The translations under genes were made by a program, and so were the position numbers. The notes beneath the pieces are model-generated. The model did not search any database, had not been told where the DNA came from, and saw only the letters and a program-made list of their open reading frames with translations. From NCBI GenBank assembly GCA_013339895.1, contig JABACO010000068.1, positions 1-64,000 of the forward strand: a stretch of DNA of 64,000 nucleotides, read 5' to 3'. Source of the stretch: Ephydatia muelleri. Taxonomy: Eukaryota; Porifera; Demospongiae; Spongillida; Spongillidae. Shown one piece after another: positions 1 through 14,700 of this stretch; the first letter of the stretch is position 1; each line of letters opens with the position of its first letter.

Positions 1-3000
1 CAAATCATTGGGATTGCATTGCTTATGATGAGCATAGTTGTGCAATGCAATAGAAATATATAAGTAATGCAATGGAATGAAATTGCTTATAATAAGCATA
101 GTCGTGCAATGCGATGGGATTGCATTGCTTATAATAAGCGTAGTTGTGCAATGCATTGGGAAGCATTGCTTATGATAAGCAGAAATATATAAGCAATGCC
201 GTGGAATTAAATTGCTGATGATAAGCATAGTTGTGCAATGCATTGGAATGAAATTGCTTATGATAAGCATAGATGTGCAATGTATTGGGATTACATTGCT
301 TATGATAAGCAAAGTTGTTCAATGCTATAGAAATATATAAGCAATGCATTGGAATGATATATCTTATGATAAGCATAGTTGTGCAATGCATTGGGATTGC
401 ATTGCCAATAATAAGCATAATTGTGCAATTCATTGGGATTGCATTGCTTATGATGAGCATAGTTGTGCAATGCAATAGAAATATATAAGCAATGCAAAGG
501 AATGAAATTGCTTATAATAAGCATAGTCGTGCAATGCAATGGGATTGCATTGCTTATAATAAGCGTAGTTGTGCAATGCATTGGGAAGCATTGCTTATGA
601 TAAGCAGGAATATAAGCAATGCCTTAGAATTAAATTGCTGATGATAAGCATAGTGGTGCAATGCATTGGAATTAAATTGCTTATGATAAGCATAGATGTG
701 CAATGTATTGGGATTGCATTGCTTATGATAAGCTAGTTGTGCAATGCAATAGAAATATACAAGCAATGCATTGGAATGAAATTGCTGATGATGAGCATAG
801 ATGTGCAAAGTATTGGGATTGAATTGCTTATGATAAGCATAGTTGAGCAATGCAACAGAATTAAATCAGCAATGCATTAGAATTGAATTGCTTATGAAAA
901 GCATAGTTGTGCAATGCAATAGAATTATATAAGCAATGCATTGGAATTTAATTGCTGATGATAAGAATAGTTGTGCAATGTATTGGGATTTAATTGCATA
1001 GTTGAGCAATGCAATAGACTTAAATCAGCAATGCATAAGAACTGAATTCTTATTATAAGCATAGTTGTGCAATGCAATTGAAGTATATAAACAATGCATT
1101 GGAATGAAATTGCTGATGATAAGCATAGTTGTGCAATGCTTAGGAATGCAATGGGATTGCATTGCTTATAATAAGTATAGTAGTGCAATGCATTGGGAAG
1201 CATTGCTTATGATAAGCAGAGCTGATGATAAGCATAGTTGTGCAATGCATTGGAATTAAATTGCTTATGATAAGCATAGATGTGCAATGTATTGGGATTG
1301 CATTGCTTATGATAAGCTAGTTGTGCAATGCAATTGAAATATACAAGCATTGCATTGGAATGAAATTGCTGATGATGAGCATAGATGTGCAAAGTACTGG
1401 GATTGAATTGCTTATGATAAGCATAGTAGAGCAATGCAATAAAAGTAAATCAGCAATGCATTAGAAATTTTTTGCTGATGATAAGCATAGTTGTGCAATG
1501 CAATAGATGTAATTAAGCATTGCATTGGAAAGAAAATAAGCACAGTTGTGCAATGTAATAGATTATATAAGCAATGGATTGAAATTGCATTGCTTATGAT
1601 AAGCATTGTTGTGCAATGAAATAGAATTATGTATGCAATGCATTGGAATGAAATTGCATATGATAAACATAGTTGTGCAATGCATTGGGATTGCATTGCT
1701 TATGATAAGCATAGTTTTGCAATGTATTGGATTGCATTGCTTTTGATAAGCATAGTTGTGCAATGCTATAGAAAAATATATGCAATGCATTGGAATGAAA
1801 TTGCATATGATAACATAGTTGTGCAAAGCATTGGGATTGCATTGCTTATGATAAGCATAGTTGTGCAATGTATTGGGATTGCATTGCTTTTGATAAGCAT
1901 AGTTGTGCAATGCAATAGAAGAATATAAGCTATGCATTGGAATTAGATCGCCATGAAACTAAAATGCATATGATAACCATAGTTGTGCTATGTATTGGGA
2001 TTGCATTGCTTATGCAATTGTGCAATGCAATAAAAATACATTTGCAATGTATTTGGATTGCATTGATTATGATAAGCATAGTTGTGCAATGTAATGGGAT
2101 TGCATTGCTTATGTTATGCAAAGTTGTGCAATGTATAGGGATTACAATGCTTATGATAAGCCTACTTGTGCAATGTATAGGGATTGCATTGCTTATGATA
2201 AGCATAGTTTTTCAATGTAATGGGATTGCCTTGCTATTGAGAAGCATAGTTGTGCAATGTAATGGATTGCATTGCTTATGATAAGCATAGTTGTGCAATG
2301 TATTGGGATTGCATTGTTATGATAAGCATAATGTATAGGGATTGCATTGCTTATGATAAGCATAGTTGTGCTATGTATTGGGATTGCATTGTTATGATAA
2401 GCAAAATTGTGCAATGTATAGGGATTGCATTGCTTATGATAAACATAGTTTTTCAAGGTATTGGGATTGCCTTGCTATTGAGAATTATAGTTGTGCAATG
2501 TAATGGATTGCATTGCTTATGATAAGCATAGTTTTGCATTGGGATTGCCTTGCTATTGAGAAGCATAGTTGTACAATGTAATGGATTGCATTGCTTATGA
2601 TAAGCATAATTGTGCAATTCATCAGAAACAAATAAGCAATGCATTGAAGTGACACTGTTAACGATTAGCATAGTTATGCAATGTAATAGAATTAAATCAG
2701 TAATGCATTGGAATTAAATTGCTGATAATAAGCATAGTTGTGCATTGTATTGGGATTGCATTGCTTATGATAAGCATTGTGGTGCTATGTATTGGTATTG
2801 AATTACTTATTATTGCATAATTGTGCAATGCAATTAAATTGCTGACGATAAGCATAGTTGAGCAATGTATTTGGATTGCATTGTTCATGATATGCATAGT
2901 TGTGCAATGTATTTGGATTGCATTGTTCATAATATGCATAGTTGTGCAATGTAATTGGATTGCATTGCTTATGATAAATATAGTTGTGCAATGTATTGGG

Positions 3001-3255
3001 ATTGCAATGCTCATGATAAGCATAGTTGCGCAATGTATTGGGTTGCATTGCTTAAGAAAAGCAAAGTAGAGCAATTCTATTAATCAAGTTAAATCAGCAA
3101 TGCATTAGAATTGAATTGCTTATGATAAGCATAAACTTTGTGCAATGCAATAGAATTAAAAAAGCATTGCATTGTAATTAATTGCTAATGATATGCATTG
3201 TTGTACAATGCATTGGGATGCATTGCTCATGATAAGCATAGTTGTGCAATGTATA
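1..3255 (-). repeat. 42-bp satellite array, block 1 (reverse orientation)
   Basis: Tandem array of a unit of about 42 bp. Read on the minus strand, each unit runs TTGCACAACTATG, then the palindrome GCTTATCATAAGC, then AATGCAATCCCAATACA. Units differ by substitutions and small indels. Common variants replace TCATAAGC with TCATCAGC or TCATGAGC, or insert AATTCTAATGCATTGCTGATT. The array runs off the left edge, so its true length is unknown. No gene is visible. The long open frames arise because 42 is a multiple of three and the consensus has few stops. Confidence 0.93.
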
Positions 3256-3289
3256 TGTAATATACTTCTAATGCATTCTTAATTGCATA

Positions 3290-6200
3290 GCTCTACTATG
3301 CTTATCAATCTCAATACATTGCTCAACTATGCCTATCATCAGCAATTTAATGGCATTGCACAATTATGCTTATAGTAAGCAATTCAATCCCAATACATGG
3401 CACAACTATACTTATCATAAGCAAAGCAATCCCATTACATTGCATTAATAGGCTTATCATGACCATTGTAATCACAATACATTGCACAACTTTGCTTATC
3501 ATCAGCAATTTAATTGCAATGCGTTGCTAATATGTTTCGTTGCACATCTAATGCTTATCACAAACTTCTTTCTAATGCATTCCTTGTATAGTTCTATAGT
3601 ATTGCACAACAATGCAATCATTAGCAATACAATCCCTATACATTGCAAAACTATGCCTCTCATAAGCTTTGCAATCTCAATACATTGCACTACTATGCTT
3701 ATCATCAGCAAATTAATTCCAATGCATTGCTTATGTATTGTTATTATGTTTATCATAAGCAATTTCACTCCAATGCATTACTTCTGTAATTCTTTTGCAT
3801 TGCATTGCACAACTAAGCAAAGCAATCCCTTTATATTGCATCAATAGGCTTATCATGACCATTGTGATCACAATACATTGCCCAACTATGCTTATCATGT
3901 GCAATGCATCCCAATACATTGCACAACTATGCTTATCATCAGCATTTTAATTCAAATGCATTGCTTACATATTTCTATTGCATTGCTTATATAGTTCTAT
4001 TGCATTGCATAACTATGCTTATCATAAGCAATTCAATTCTAATGCATTGCTGATTTAATTCTCTAGCTATGCACGACGATGCTTATCATAAGCAATGCAT
4101 TCCCTATACATAGCACAACTATGCTTATCATACGCAATGCATTCCCAATACAATGCACAACTATGCTTATCATCAGCATTTTAATTCAAATGCATTGCTT
4201 ACATATTTCTATTGCATTGCTTATATAGTTCTATTGCATTGCATAACTATGCTTATCATAAGCAATTCAATTCTAATGCATTGCTGATTTAATTCTCTAG
4301 CTATGCACGACGATGCTTATCATAAGCAATGCATTCCCTATACATAGCACAACTATGCTTATCATACGCAATGCATTCCCAATACAATGCACAACTGTGC
4401 TTATCCCCAATACATTGCACAACTATTCTTATCATAAGCAATGCAATCCCAATGCATTGCACAACTATGCTTATCCCCAATCCCCAACCATTGCACAACT
4501 ATGCTTATCATAAGCAATGCAATCCCTGTACATTGCACAACTATGCCTATCATAATCATTGCAATCTCAATACATTGCACAACTATGCTTATCATCAGCA
4601 ATTCAATTCCAATACTGTATTCCTTATTAAATTCAGTAGCATTGCACAACGATGCTTAACATGAGCATAGTCATCCCACTACATTGCACAACTGCTTATA
4701 ATTAGCAATGCAATCCATATACATTGCACAACTAAGCTTATCATGAGCATAGTAATCCCACTACATTGCACAACTGCTTATAATTAGCAATGCAATCCAT
4801 ATACATTGCACAACTATGCTTATCATAAGCAATGCAATCCCAATGCATTGCACAACTATGCTTATCCCCAATACATTGCACAACTATGCTTATTATAAGC
4901 AATGCAATCCCAATACATTGCACAAGTATGCTTATAATGAGCAGTACATCGAAATGCATTGCACAACTATGCTTATCATAAGCATTTTAATTCCAATGCA
5001 TTACTTATTCAATTATGTTGCATTACACCACTATACTTATCAAAAGCAATTTACTTCTAATGCATTCCTGATTTTATTTAATTGCATAGCTCTACTATGT
5101 TATCTATCTCAATTCATTGCTCAACTATGCTTATCATCAGCATTTTAATTGCATTGCACAACTATGCGTATCATAAGCAATGCAATCCCAATACATCGCA
5201 CAACTATGCTCATCATAAGCAATGCAATCCCAATACATTGCACAACTATGCTTATCATCAGCATTATAATTGCAATGCATTGCTGATTGAATTCTATTGC
5301 ATTGCACAACTATGCTTATCATAAACAATGTCATTCCAATGCATTGCATATATAATTCTATTAATGCATTGCACAATAATGCTTATCATAACAGTGCAAT
5401 CCCAGTAAATTGCACAACAATGCTTATTATCAGCAATATAATTCCAATGCATAGCTTATGTTGTGCATTGCATTGCACCTTTATGCTTATCATAAGCAAT
5501 TCAATCCCAATACATTGGCACAACTATGCTTATCATTAGCAATGCAATCCCAATACATTGCACAATAAAGCTTGTCATCAGCAATGCATCCCAATGCATT
5601 GTACAACTATTTTTATCGTATGCAAATTAATTACAATGCGTTGCTTATTTACATCTATTGCATTGCACAACTATGCTATCATAAGCAATGCAATCCCAGT
5701 AGTACATTGCACAACTATGCTTATCCCCAATACATTGCACAACTATGCTTATCCCCAATACATTGCACAACTATGCTTATCCCCAATACATTGCACAACT
5801 ATGCTTATCATAAGCATTGCAATCCCAATGCATTGCACAACTATGCTTATCCCCAATCCCCAACCATTGCACAACTATGCTTATCATAAGCAATTTAATC
5901 CCTGTACATTGCACAACTATGCCTATCATAATCATTGCAATCTCAATACATTGCACAACTATGCTTATCATCAGCAATTCAATTCCAATGCATTACTTAT
6001 GTATTATTATTACATTGCACAATTATGCTAATCATAAGCAATGCATCCCAATACATTGCACAAATGTGCTTATCATAAGCAATGCAATCCCAATACATTG
6101 CACAACTATGTTTATCATAAGCAATCTCACTCCAATGCATGCTTGTATTTTTCTATTGCATTGCATTGCACAACTATGCTTATCATAAGCAATTCAATTC

Positions 6201-9200
6201 TAATCCATTGCTGATTTAATTCTCTAGCATTGCACATCGATGCTTATCATAAGCAATTCAATCCCTATACATTCCACAACTATGCGTATCATAAGCAATG
6301 CAATCCCAATACATAGCACAACTATGCTTATCATAAGCAATGCAATCCCAATACATTACTCAACTATGCTTATCATCAGCAATTTTATTGCAATGCATTG
6401 CTGATTTAATTCTATTGCATTGCTTATCATAGGTAATGTCAATCCAATGCATTGCGTATATATTTCTAATGCATTGCACATTTATACTTATCGTAACAGT
6501 GCAATCCCAATAAATTGCACAACTATGCTTATTATCAGCCATTTAATTCCAACGCATAGCTTATGTTGTGCATTGCATTGCACCATTATGCTTATCAACA
6601 TTGGAACAACTATGCTTATCATAAGCAAAGCAATGCCAATTCATTGCACAACTATGCTTATCATGAGCAATGCAACCCAATGCATTGTACAACTATGCTT
6701 ATCATAAGCAATGCAATCCCAATACAATGCTCAATTATGCTAATCATAAGGAATGCAATCCTAATACAATGCACAACTATGTTTATCATAAGCAATTTCA
6801 CTCCAATGCATAGCTTATACATTTCTATTGCATTGCATTGCACAACTATGCTTATCATAAGCAAATCAAATCTAATGCATTGCACAACTATGCTTATCCC
6901 CAATACATTGCACAACAATGCTTATCAATAGCAAGGCAATCCCAATACATTGCACAACAATGCTTATCATGAGCATAGTAATCCAAATACATTGCACAAC
7001 TATGCTTATCATTAACAATGCAATCCATATAAATTGCACAACTATGCTTATCATGTGCAAAGCATCCCAATACATTGCACAACTATACTTATCATCAGCA
7101 GTTTAAATCCAATGCATTGCTTACATATTTATATTGCATTGCACTACTATGCTTTCATAAAGTAATATCTTTCCAATGCATTGCTTGTATAACTCTATTG
7201 CATTGCATAACTATGCTTATCATAAGCAATTCAATTCTAATGTATTCCTAATTAAATTCAGTAGCAATGCACAACGATGCTTAACATAAGCAATGCAATC
7301 CCAATGCATTGCACAACTATGCTTATCATGAGCATAGTAATCCCACTACATTGCACAACTGCTTATAATTAGCAATGCAATCCATATACATTGCACAACT
7401 ATGCTTATCATGAGCATAGTAATCCCACTACATTGCACAACTGCTTATAATTAGCAATGCAATCCATATACATTGCACAACTATGCTTATCATAAGCAAT
7501 GCAATCCCAATGCATTGCACAACTATGCTTATCCCCAATACATTGCACAACTATGCTTATCATAAGCAATGCAATCCCAATACATTGCACAAGTATGCTT
7601 ATAATGAGCAAAACATCGAAATGCATTGCACAACTATGCTTATCATAAGCAATGCAATCCCAATACATTGCACAACTATGTTTATCATAAGCAATTTCAC
7701 TCCAATGCATTGCTTGTTATTTTCTATTGCATTGCATTGCACAACTATGCTTATCATAAGAAATTCAATTCTACAGATTTAATTCTCTAGCATTGCACAT
7801 CGATGCTTATCATAAGCAATTCAATCCCTATACATTGCACAACTATGCGTATCATAAGCAATTCAATCCCTATACATTGCACAACTATGCGTATCATAAG
7901 CAATGCAATCCCAATACATTGCACAACTATGCTTAGCATCAGCAATTTTATTGCAATGCATTGCTGATTTAATTCTATTGCATTACACAACTATGCTTAT
8001 CATAGGTAATGTCAATCCAATGCATTGCGTATATATTTCTAATGCATTGCACATTTATGCTTATCGTAACAGTGCAATCCCAATAAAATGCACAACTATG
8101 CTTTTAATCAGCCATATAATTCCAATGCATAGCTTATGTTGTGCATTGAATTGCACCATATGCTTATCATAAGCAATTCAAACCTTATACATTCGAACAA
8201 CTATGCTTATCATAAGAAAAGCAATGCCAATACATTTCACAACTATGCTTATCATGAGCAATGCAACCCAATGCATTGTACAACTATGCTTATCATAAGC
8301 AAATTAATTACAATGCAATGCTTATTTAATTGCACAACTATGCTTATAAGCAAATTAATTACAATGCAATGCTTATTTAATTGCACAACTTTGCTTATCA
8401 TAATCAATGCAATCCCAATACAATGCACATCTATGCTTATCATGTGCAATGCAACCTAGTACATTGCACAACTATGCTTATCATAAGCAATGCAATCCCA
8501 ATACATTGCACAATTATGCTTATCATGTGCAATGCAACCCAATACATTGCACAGCTATGCTTATCATCAGCAATTTAAATCCAATGCATTACTGACATAT
8601 TAACATTGCATTGCACTACTATGCTTATCATAAAGTATTATCTTTCCAATGCATTGCTTATATAGTTCTATTGCATTGCATAACTATGCTTATCATAAGC
8701 AATTCATTTCTGTAGCATTGCACAACGATGCTTAACATAAGCAATGCAATCCCAATGCATTGCACAACTATGCTTATCATGAGCATAGTAATCCCAATAC
8801 ATTGCACAACTGCTTATCATTAGCAATGCAATCCACATACATTGCACAACTATGCTTATCATAAGCAATGCAATCCCAATGCATTGCACAACTATGCTTA
8901 TCCCCAATACATTGCACAACTATGCTTATCATAAGCAATGCAATCCCAATACATTGCACAAGTATGCTTATGAGCAATACATCGAAATGCATTGCACAAC
9001 TATGCTTATCATAAGCAATTTAAATCCAATGCAATACTTGTTCAATACTGTTGCATTACACCTCTATACTTATCATAAGCAATGTAATTCTAATGCATTC
9101 CTGATTTAATTCTAATGCATTCCTGATTTAATTTAAATGCATCAATCTCAATACATTACTCAACTATGCTTATCATCAGCATTTTAATTGCATTGCACAA

Positions 9201-11784
9201 TTATGCTTATTAAAAGCACTTCAATCCCAATACATTGCACAACTATGCGTATCATAAGCACTTCAATCCCAATACATTGCACAACTATGCGTATCATAAG
9301 CAATGCAATCCCACTATATCGCACAACTATGCTTATTATAAGCAATGCACTCCCAATACATTGCACAACTATGCTTATTATCAGCAGTTTAATTGCAATG
9401 CATTGCTGATTAAATTCTATTGCATTGAACAACAATGTCACTCCAATGCATTGCGTGTATATTTCTAATGCATTGCACAATTATGCTTATCATAACAGTG
9501 CAATCCCAGTAAATTGCACAACTATGCTTATTATCAGCAATTTAATTCCAATACATAGCTTATGTTGTGCATTGCATTGCGCCATTATGCTTATCATAAG
9601 CAATTCAATCCCAATACATTGGCACAACTATGCTTATCATAAGCAATGCAATCCCAATACATTGCACAACTAAGCTTATCATGAGCAATGCATCCCAATG
9701 CATTGTACAACTATTCTTATCATAAGCAAATTAATTACAATGCGATGCTTATTTAATTCTATTGCATTGCACAACTATGCTAAACATTAGCAATGCAATC
9801 CCACTACATTGCACAATTAAGCTTATGATCAGCAATGCATCCCAATGCAATGTACAACTTTTTTATCGTATGCAAATTAATTACAATGCGATGCCTTTTT
9901 GATTCTATTGCATTGCACAACTATGCTTACCGTAAGCAATGCAATCCCAGTACATTGCACATCTATGCTTATCCCCAATACATTGCACAACTATGCTTAT
10001 CATAAGCAATGCAATCACAATACGTTGCACAAGTATGCTTATCATGAGGAATACATCGAAATGCATTGCAAAACTATGCTTATCATTAGCATTTTAATTA
10101 TAATGCAATGCTTATTTAATTCTATTGCATTGCACCACTATACTTATGATAACAATATATTTTTAATGCATTCCTGATTCAATTTTATTGCTTTGCTCTA
10201 CTATGCTTATCATAAGCAATTCAATCTCAGTACATTGCTCAACTATGCTCATCAGCAATAATTCCAATGCATTGCTTATTTATTTCTATTGCATTGCACT
10301 ACTAAGCTTATCATGAGCAATTTCTTTCCAATTCATAGCTAATACAGTTCTATTGCATTGCAAAACCATGCTTATCATAAGCAATTCAATCTCAATACAT
10401 TGCTCAACTATGCTTATCATCAGAAATTTAATTCCAAAGCATTGCTTATGTTTTTTATTGCATTGCACAATTATGCTTATAATAAGCAATTCAATCCATT
10501 ACATTGCACAACTATGCGTATCATAAGCAATGCAATCCCAATACATAGCTCAATAATGCTTATCATAAGCAATGCAAACCCAGTACATTGCACAACTATG
10601 CTTATCATCAGCAATTTAATTGCAATGCGATGCTGATTTAATTCTATTGCTTTGCACAACTATGCTTATCATAAGTAATGTCATTCCAATGCATTACGTA
10701 TGTTTCTGATGCATTGCACAATTATGCTAATCGTAACAGTGCAATCCCAATGAATTGCACAACTATGCTTAATATCAGCAGTTTACTTCCAATGCATAGC
10801 TTATGTTGTGCATTGCATTGCACCATTATGCTTATCATAAGTAATTCCATCCTAATACATTAGAACAACTATGCTTATCATATTAATCCCAATACATTGC
10901 ACAACTATGCTTATCATAAGCAATGTATCCCAATGCATTGTACAACTATGCTTATCATAAGCAAATTAATTACAATGCAATGCTTATTTAATTCTATTGC
11001 ATTGCACAAAGTCTATGCTTATCATAAGCATTTCAATTCTAATGCATTGCTGATTCAATTTTATTGAATTGCTCTACTTTGCTTATCATAAGCAATGCAA
11101 CCCAATACATTGCGCAACTATGCTTATCATGAGCATTGCAATCCCAATATATTGCACAACTATATCTATCATAAGCAATGCAATCCCATTACATTGCACA
11201 ACTATGCATATCATGAACAATGCAATCCAAATACATTGCATAACTATGCTTATCATCAGCAATACTATTCCAATGCATTGCTTATGTTATCCATTGCACA
11301 ATTATGCTAATAATAAGCAATGCATCCCAATACATTGCACAACTATGCTTATCATCAGCAATTTAATTCCAATGCATTGCTTATATAGTTCTATTGCATA
11401 GCATAACTATGCTTATTATAAGTAATTCAATTCTAATGCATTGCTGATTTAATTCTATTGCATTGCTCAACTATGCTTATCATAAGCAATTCAATCCCAT
11501 TACTTTGCTCAACTATGCTTATCATTAGCAATTTATTTCTAATGTATTGCTGATCTAATTATATTGCATTGCACAACTATGCTTATAATCAGCAATTTAA
11601 TTCAAATGCATTGCTAATCTAATTATATTGCATTGACAACTAATCTTATCAATAGCAATGACATCTCAATACATTGCACAACGATGCTTATCATGAGCAT
11701 TGTGATCCCAATACAATGCACAACTATGCTTATCATAAGCAATGCAATCGCATTACATTGCACAACTTTGCTTATCATGAGCAC
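3290..11784 (+). repeat. 42-bp satellite array, block 2 (forward orientation)
   Basis: The same satellite as the flanking blocks but on the opposite strand. It has higher-order structure. A 234-bp segment starting near 3,937 is repeated almost exactly at 4,171. A roughly 90-bp module with CATAGTAATCCCACTACA is doubled near 4,660-4,810 and again near 7,320-7,480. A longer module at about 4,740-4,960 recurs near 7,400-7,620 and 8,780-9,000, and 4,400-4,640 recurs near 5,730-5,980. Unequal exchange within the array is the simplest explanation. No genes are seen in this stretch. Confidence 0.93.
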
Positions 11785-11796
11785 TGCTGATCAGCA
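11785..11796. other. Perfect 12-bp palindrome at a satellite strand switch
   Basis: TGCTGATCAGCA sits exactly where block 2 (forward) meets block 3 (reverse). The sequence on either side (GCTTATCATGAGCAC on the left, GCATAGTAGTGCAAC on the right) is the same satellite in mirror orientation, so this is the centre of a large inverted repeat. Confidence 0.8.
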
Positions 11797-14700
11797 TAGT
11801 AGTGCAACACAATGGAATAATATTAGCAATGCATTGGAATTAAATTGATGATAAGCATAGTTGTGCAATGTATATGGATTGCATTGCTTATGATAAGCAT
11901 AGTTTTGCAATGTATTGGGATGCATTGCTTATGATTAGCATTTTTGATCAATGCAATAAAAATACATAAGCAGTGCATTGGAATTACATTGCTGATGATA
12001 AGCTTAGTTGAGCAATGTATTGAAATTGAATTGCTTATGATTAGCATAGTAGAGCAATGCAATATAATTTAATCTGCAATGAATTAGAATTGAATTGCTT
12101 ATGATATGTATAGTTGTGCAATGCAATAGAACTTAATAAGCATTGTATTGGAATTAAATTGCTTATGATAAGCATAGTTGTGCAATGCATTTCGATGTAT
12201 TGCTCATGATAAGCATAATTGTATAATGTATTGGGATTGCATTGATTATGATAAGCATAGTTGTGCAATGTAGTGGGATAGCAATGCTTATGATAAGCAT
12301 AGTTGTGCATTGTATAGGGATTGCGATGCTTATGATTAGCATAATTGTGCAATGCAATACAAATACATAAGCAATGTATTGGACTTTAATTGCTGTTTAT
12401 AAGCATAGTTGAGCCATGTATTGAGATTGAATTACCTATGATAAGCATAGTTATGCAATGCAATAGAACTGTATAAGCATTGCATTGGAAAGAAATTGCT
12501 CATGATAAGCATAGTAGTGCAATGCAATAGAAATATATAAGCAATGCATTTTGGATTTAAACTGCTGATGATAAGCATAGTTGTGCAATGTATTGGGATG
12601 CATTGCTTATGATTAGCATAATTGTGCAATGCAATAAAAATACATAAGCAATGCATTGGAACTAAATTGCTGATGATAAGCATAGTATATAAGCATAGTT
12701 GTGCAATAAGAATAGTTATGCAATGCAATAGAACTTTATAAGCAATGCATTGGAATTAAAATGCTTATGATAAGCATAGTAGTGCAATGCAATAGAAATA
12801 TGTAAGCAATGCATTACAATTGAATTGCTTATGATAAGCATAGTTATGCAATGCTATAGAATTAAATCAGCAATGCATTGGAATTAAATTGCTCATGATA
12901 AGCTTTGTTGTGCAATGTATTGGGGATAAGCATAGTTGTGCAATGTAATGGGATTTCATTGCTTATGATAAGCATAGTTGTGCAATGTATTGGGATTGCA
13001 TTGCTTATGATAAGCATCATTGTGCAATACTAAAGAGTTAAATCAGCAATGCATCAGAATTGAATTGCTTATGATTAGCATAGTTATGCATTGCGATAGA
13101 ACTATAAAAGCAATACATTGGAAAGAAATTGCTTATGATAATCATAGTACTGCAATGCAATAGAAATTTTTAAATCAATGCATTGGAATTAAATTGCTGA
13201 TGATAAGCATAGTTGTGCAATGTATTGGGATGCATTGCTTATGATTTGCATAATGTGTAATGCAATAAAAATACATAAGCAATGCATTGGAATTAATTTG
13301 CTGATGATAAGCATAGATGTGCAATGTATTGGGATTGAATTCCATAGTTGAGCAATACAATAGAATTTAATCAGCAATGCATTACAATTGAATTCCTTAT
13401 TATAAGCGTAGTTGTGCAATGCAATTGAATTAAATAAGCAATGCATTGGAATTAAATTGCTGATGATAAGCATAGTTGTGCAATGTATTGGGATGCATTG
13501 TTTATGATTAGCATAATGTATTGAGTTTGCATTGCTAATGTTAAGCATAGTTGTGCAATGCAATAGAATTAAATCAGCAATGCATTAGAATTGAATTGCT
13601 TATGATAAGCATAGTTATGCAATGCAATAGAACTATATAATCAATGCATTGGAAAGAAATCACTTATGATAAGCAAAGTAGTGCCATGCAATAGAAATAT
13701 ATAAGCAATGCATTGGAATTAATTTACTGATGATAAGCATAGTTGTGCAATGTATTGGGATGCATTGCTTATGATTAGCATTATTGTGCAATGCAATAAA
13801 AATACATAAGGAATGCATTGGATTAAATTGCCGATGATAAGCATAGTTGTGCAATGTATTGGGATTGAATTGCATAGTTGAGCAATACAGTAGAATTTAA
13901 TCAGCAATGCATTACAATTGAATTGCTTATTATAAGCATAGTTGTGCAATGCAATACAATTTAATAAGCAATGCATTGGAATTAAATTGCTGATGATAAG
14001 CATAGTTGTGCAATGTTTATCGATTGCATTACTTATGATAAGCATAGTTGTGCAATGTATTGGGATTGCATTGCTTATGATTAGCATTTTTGTTCAATGC
14101 AATAAAAATACATAAGCAGTGCATTGGAATTAAATTGCTGATGATATGCTTAGTTGAGCCATGTATTGAGATTGAATTGCTTATGATAAGCATAGTAGAG
14201 CAATGCAATAAAATTTAATCAGCAATGCATTAGAATTGAATTGCTTATGATATGTATAGTTGTGCAATGCAATAGAACTAAACAAGCATTGCATTGGAAT
14301 TAAATTGCTTATGATAAGCATAGTTGTGCAATGTATTAGGATTGCATTGCTTATGATAAGCATAGTTGTGCAATGAATTGGGATTGCATTGCCTATGATA
14401 AGCATAGTTGTTTAATGTATAGGCTTACGTTAAGCATAGTTGTGCAATGTATTGGGATTGCATTGCTTATGATAAGCATAGTTGTGCAATGAATTGGGAT
14501 TGCATTGCCTATGATAAGCATAGTTGTTTAATGTATAGGCTTACGTTAAGCATAGTTGTGCAATGTATTGGGATTGCATTGCTAATGATAAGCATAGTTG
14601 TGCAATGCTATTGACTTAAATCAGCAATGCATTAGAATTGAATTGCTTATGATAAGCATAGTAATGCAATGCAATAGAACTATTTAAGCAATGCATTGGA

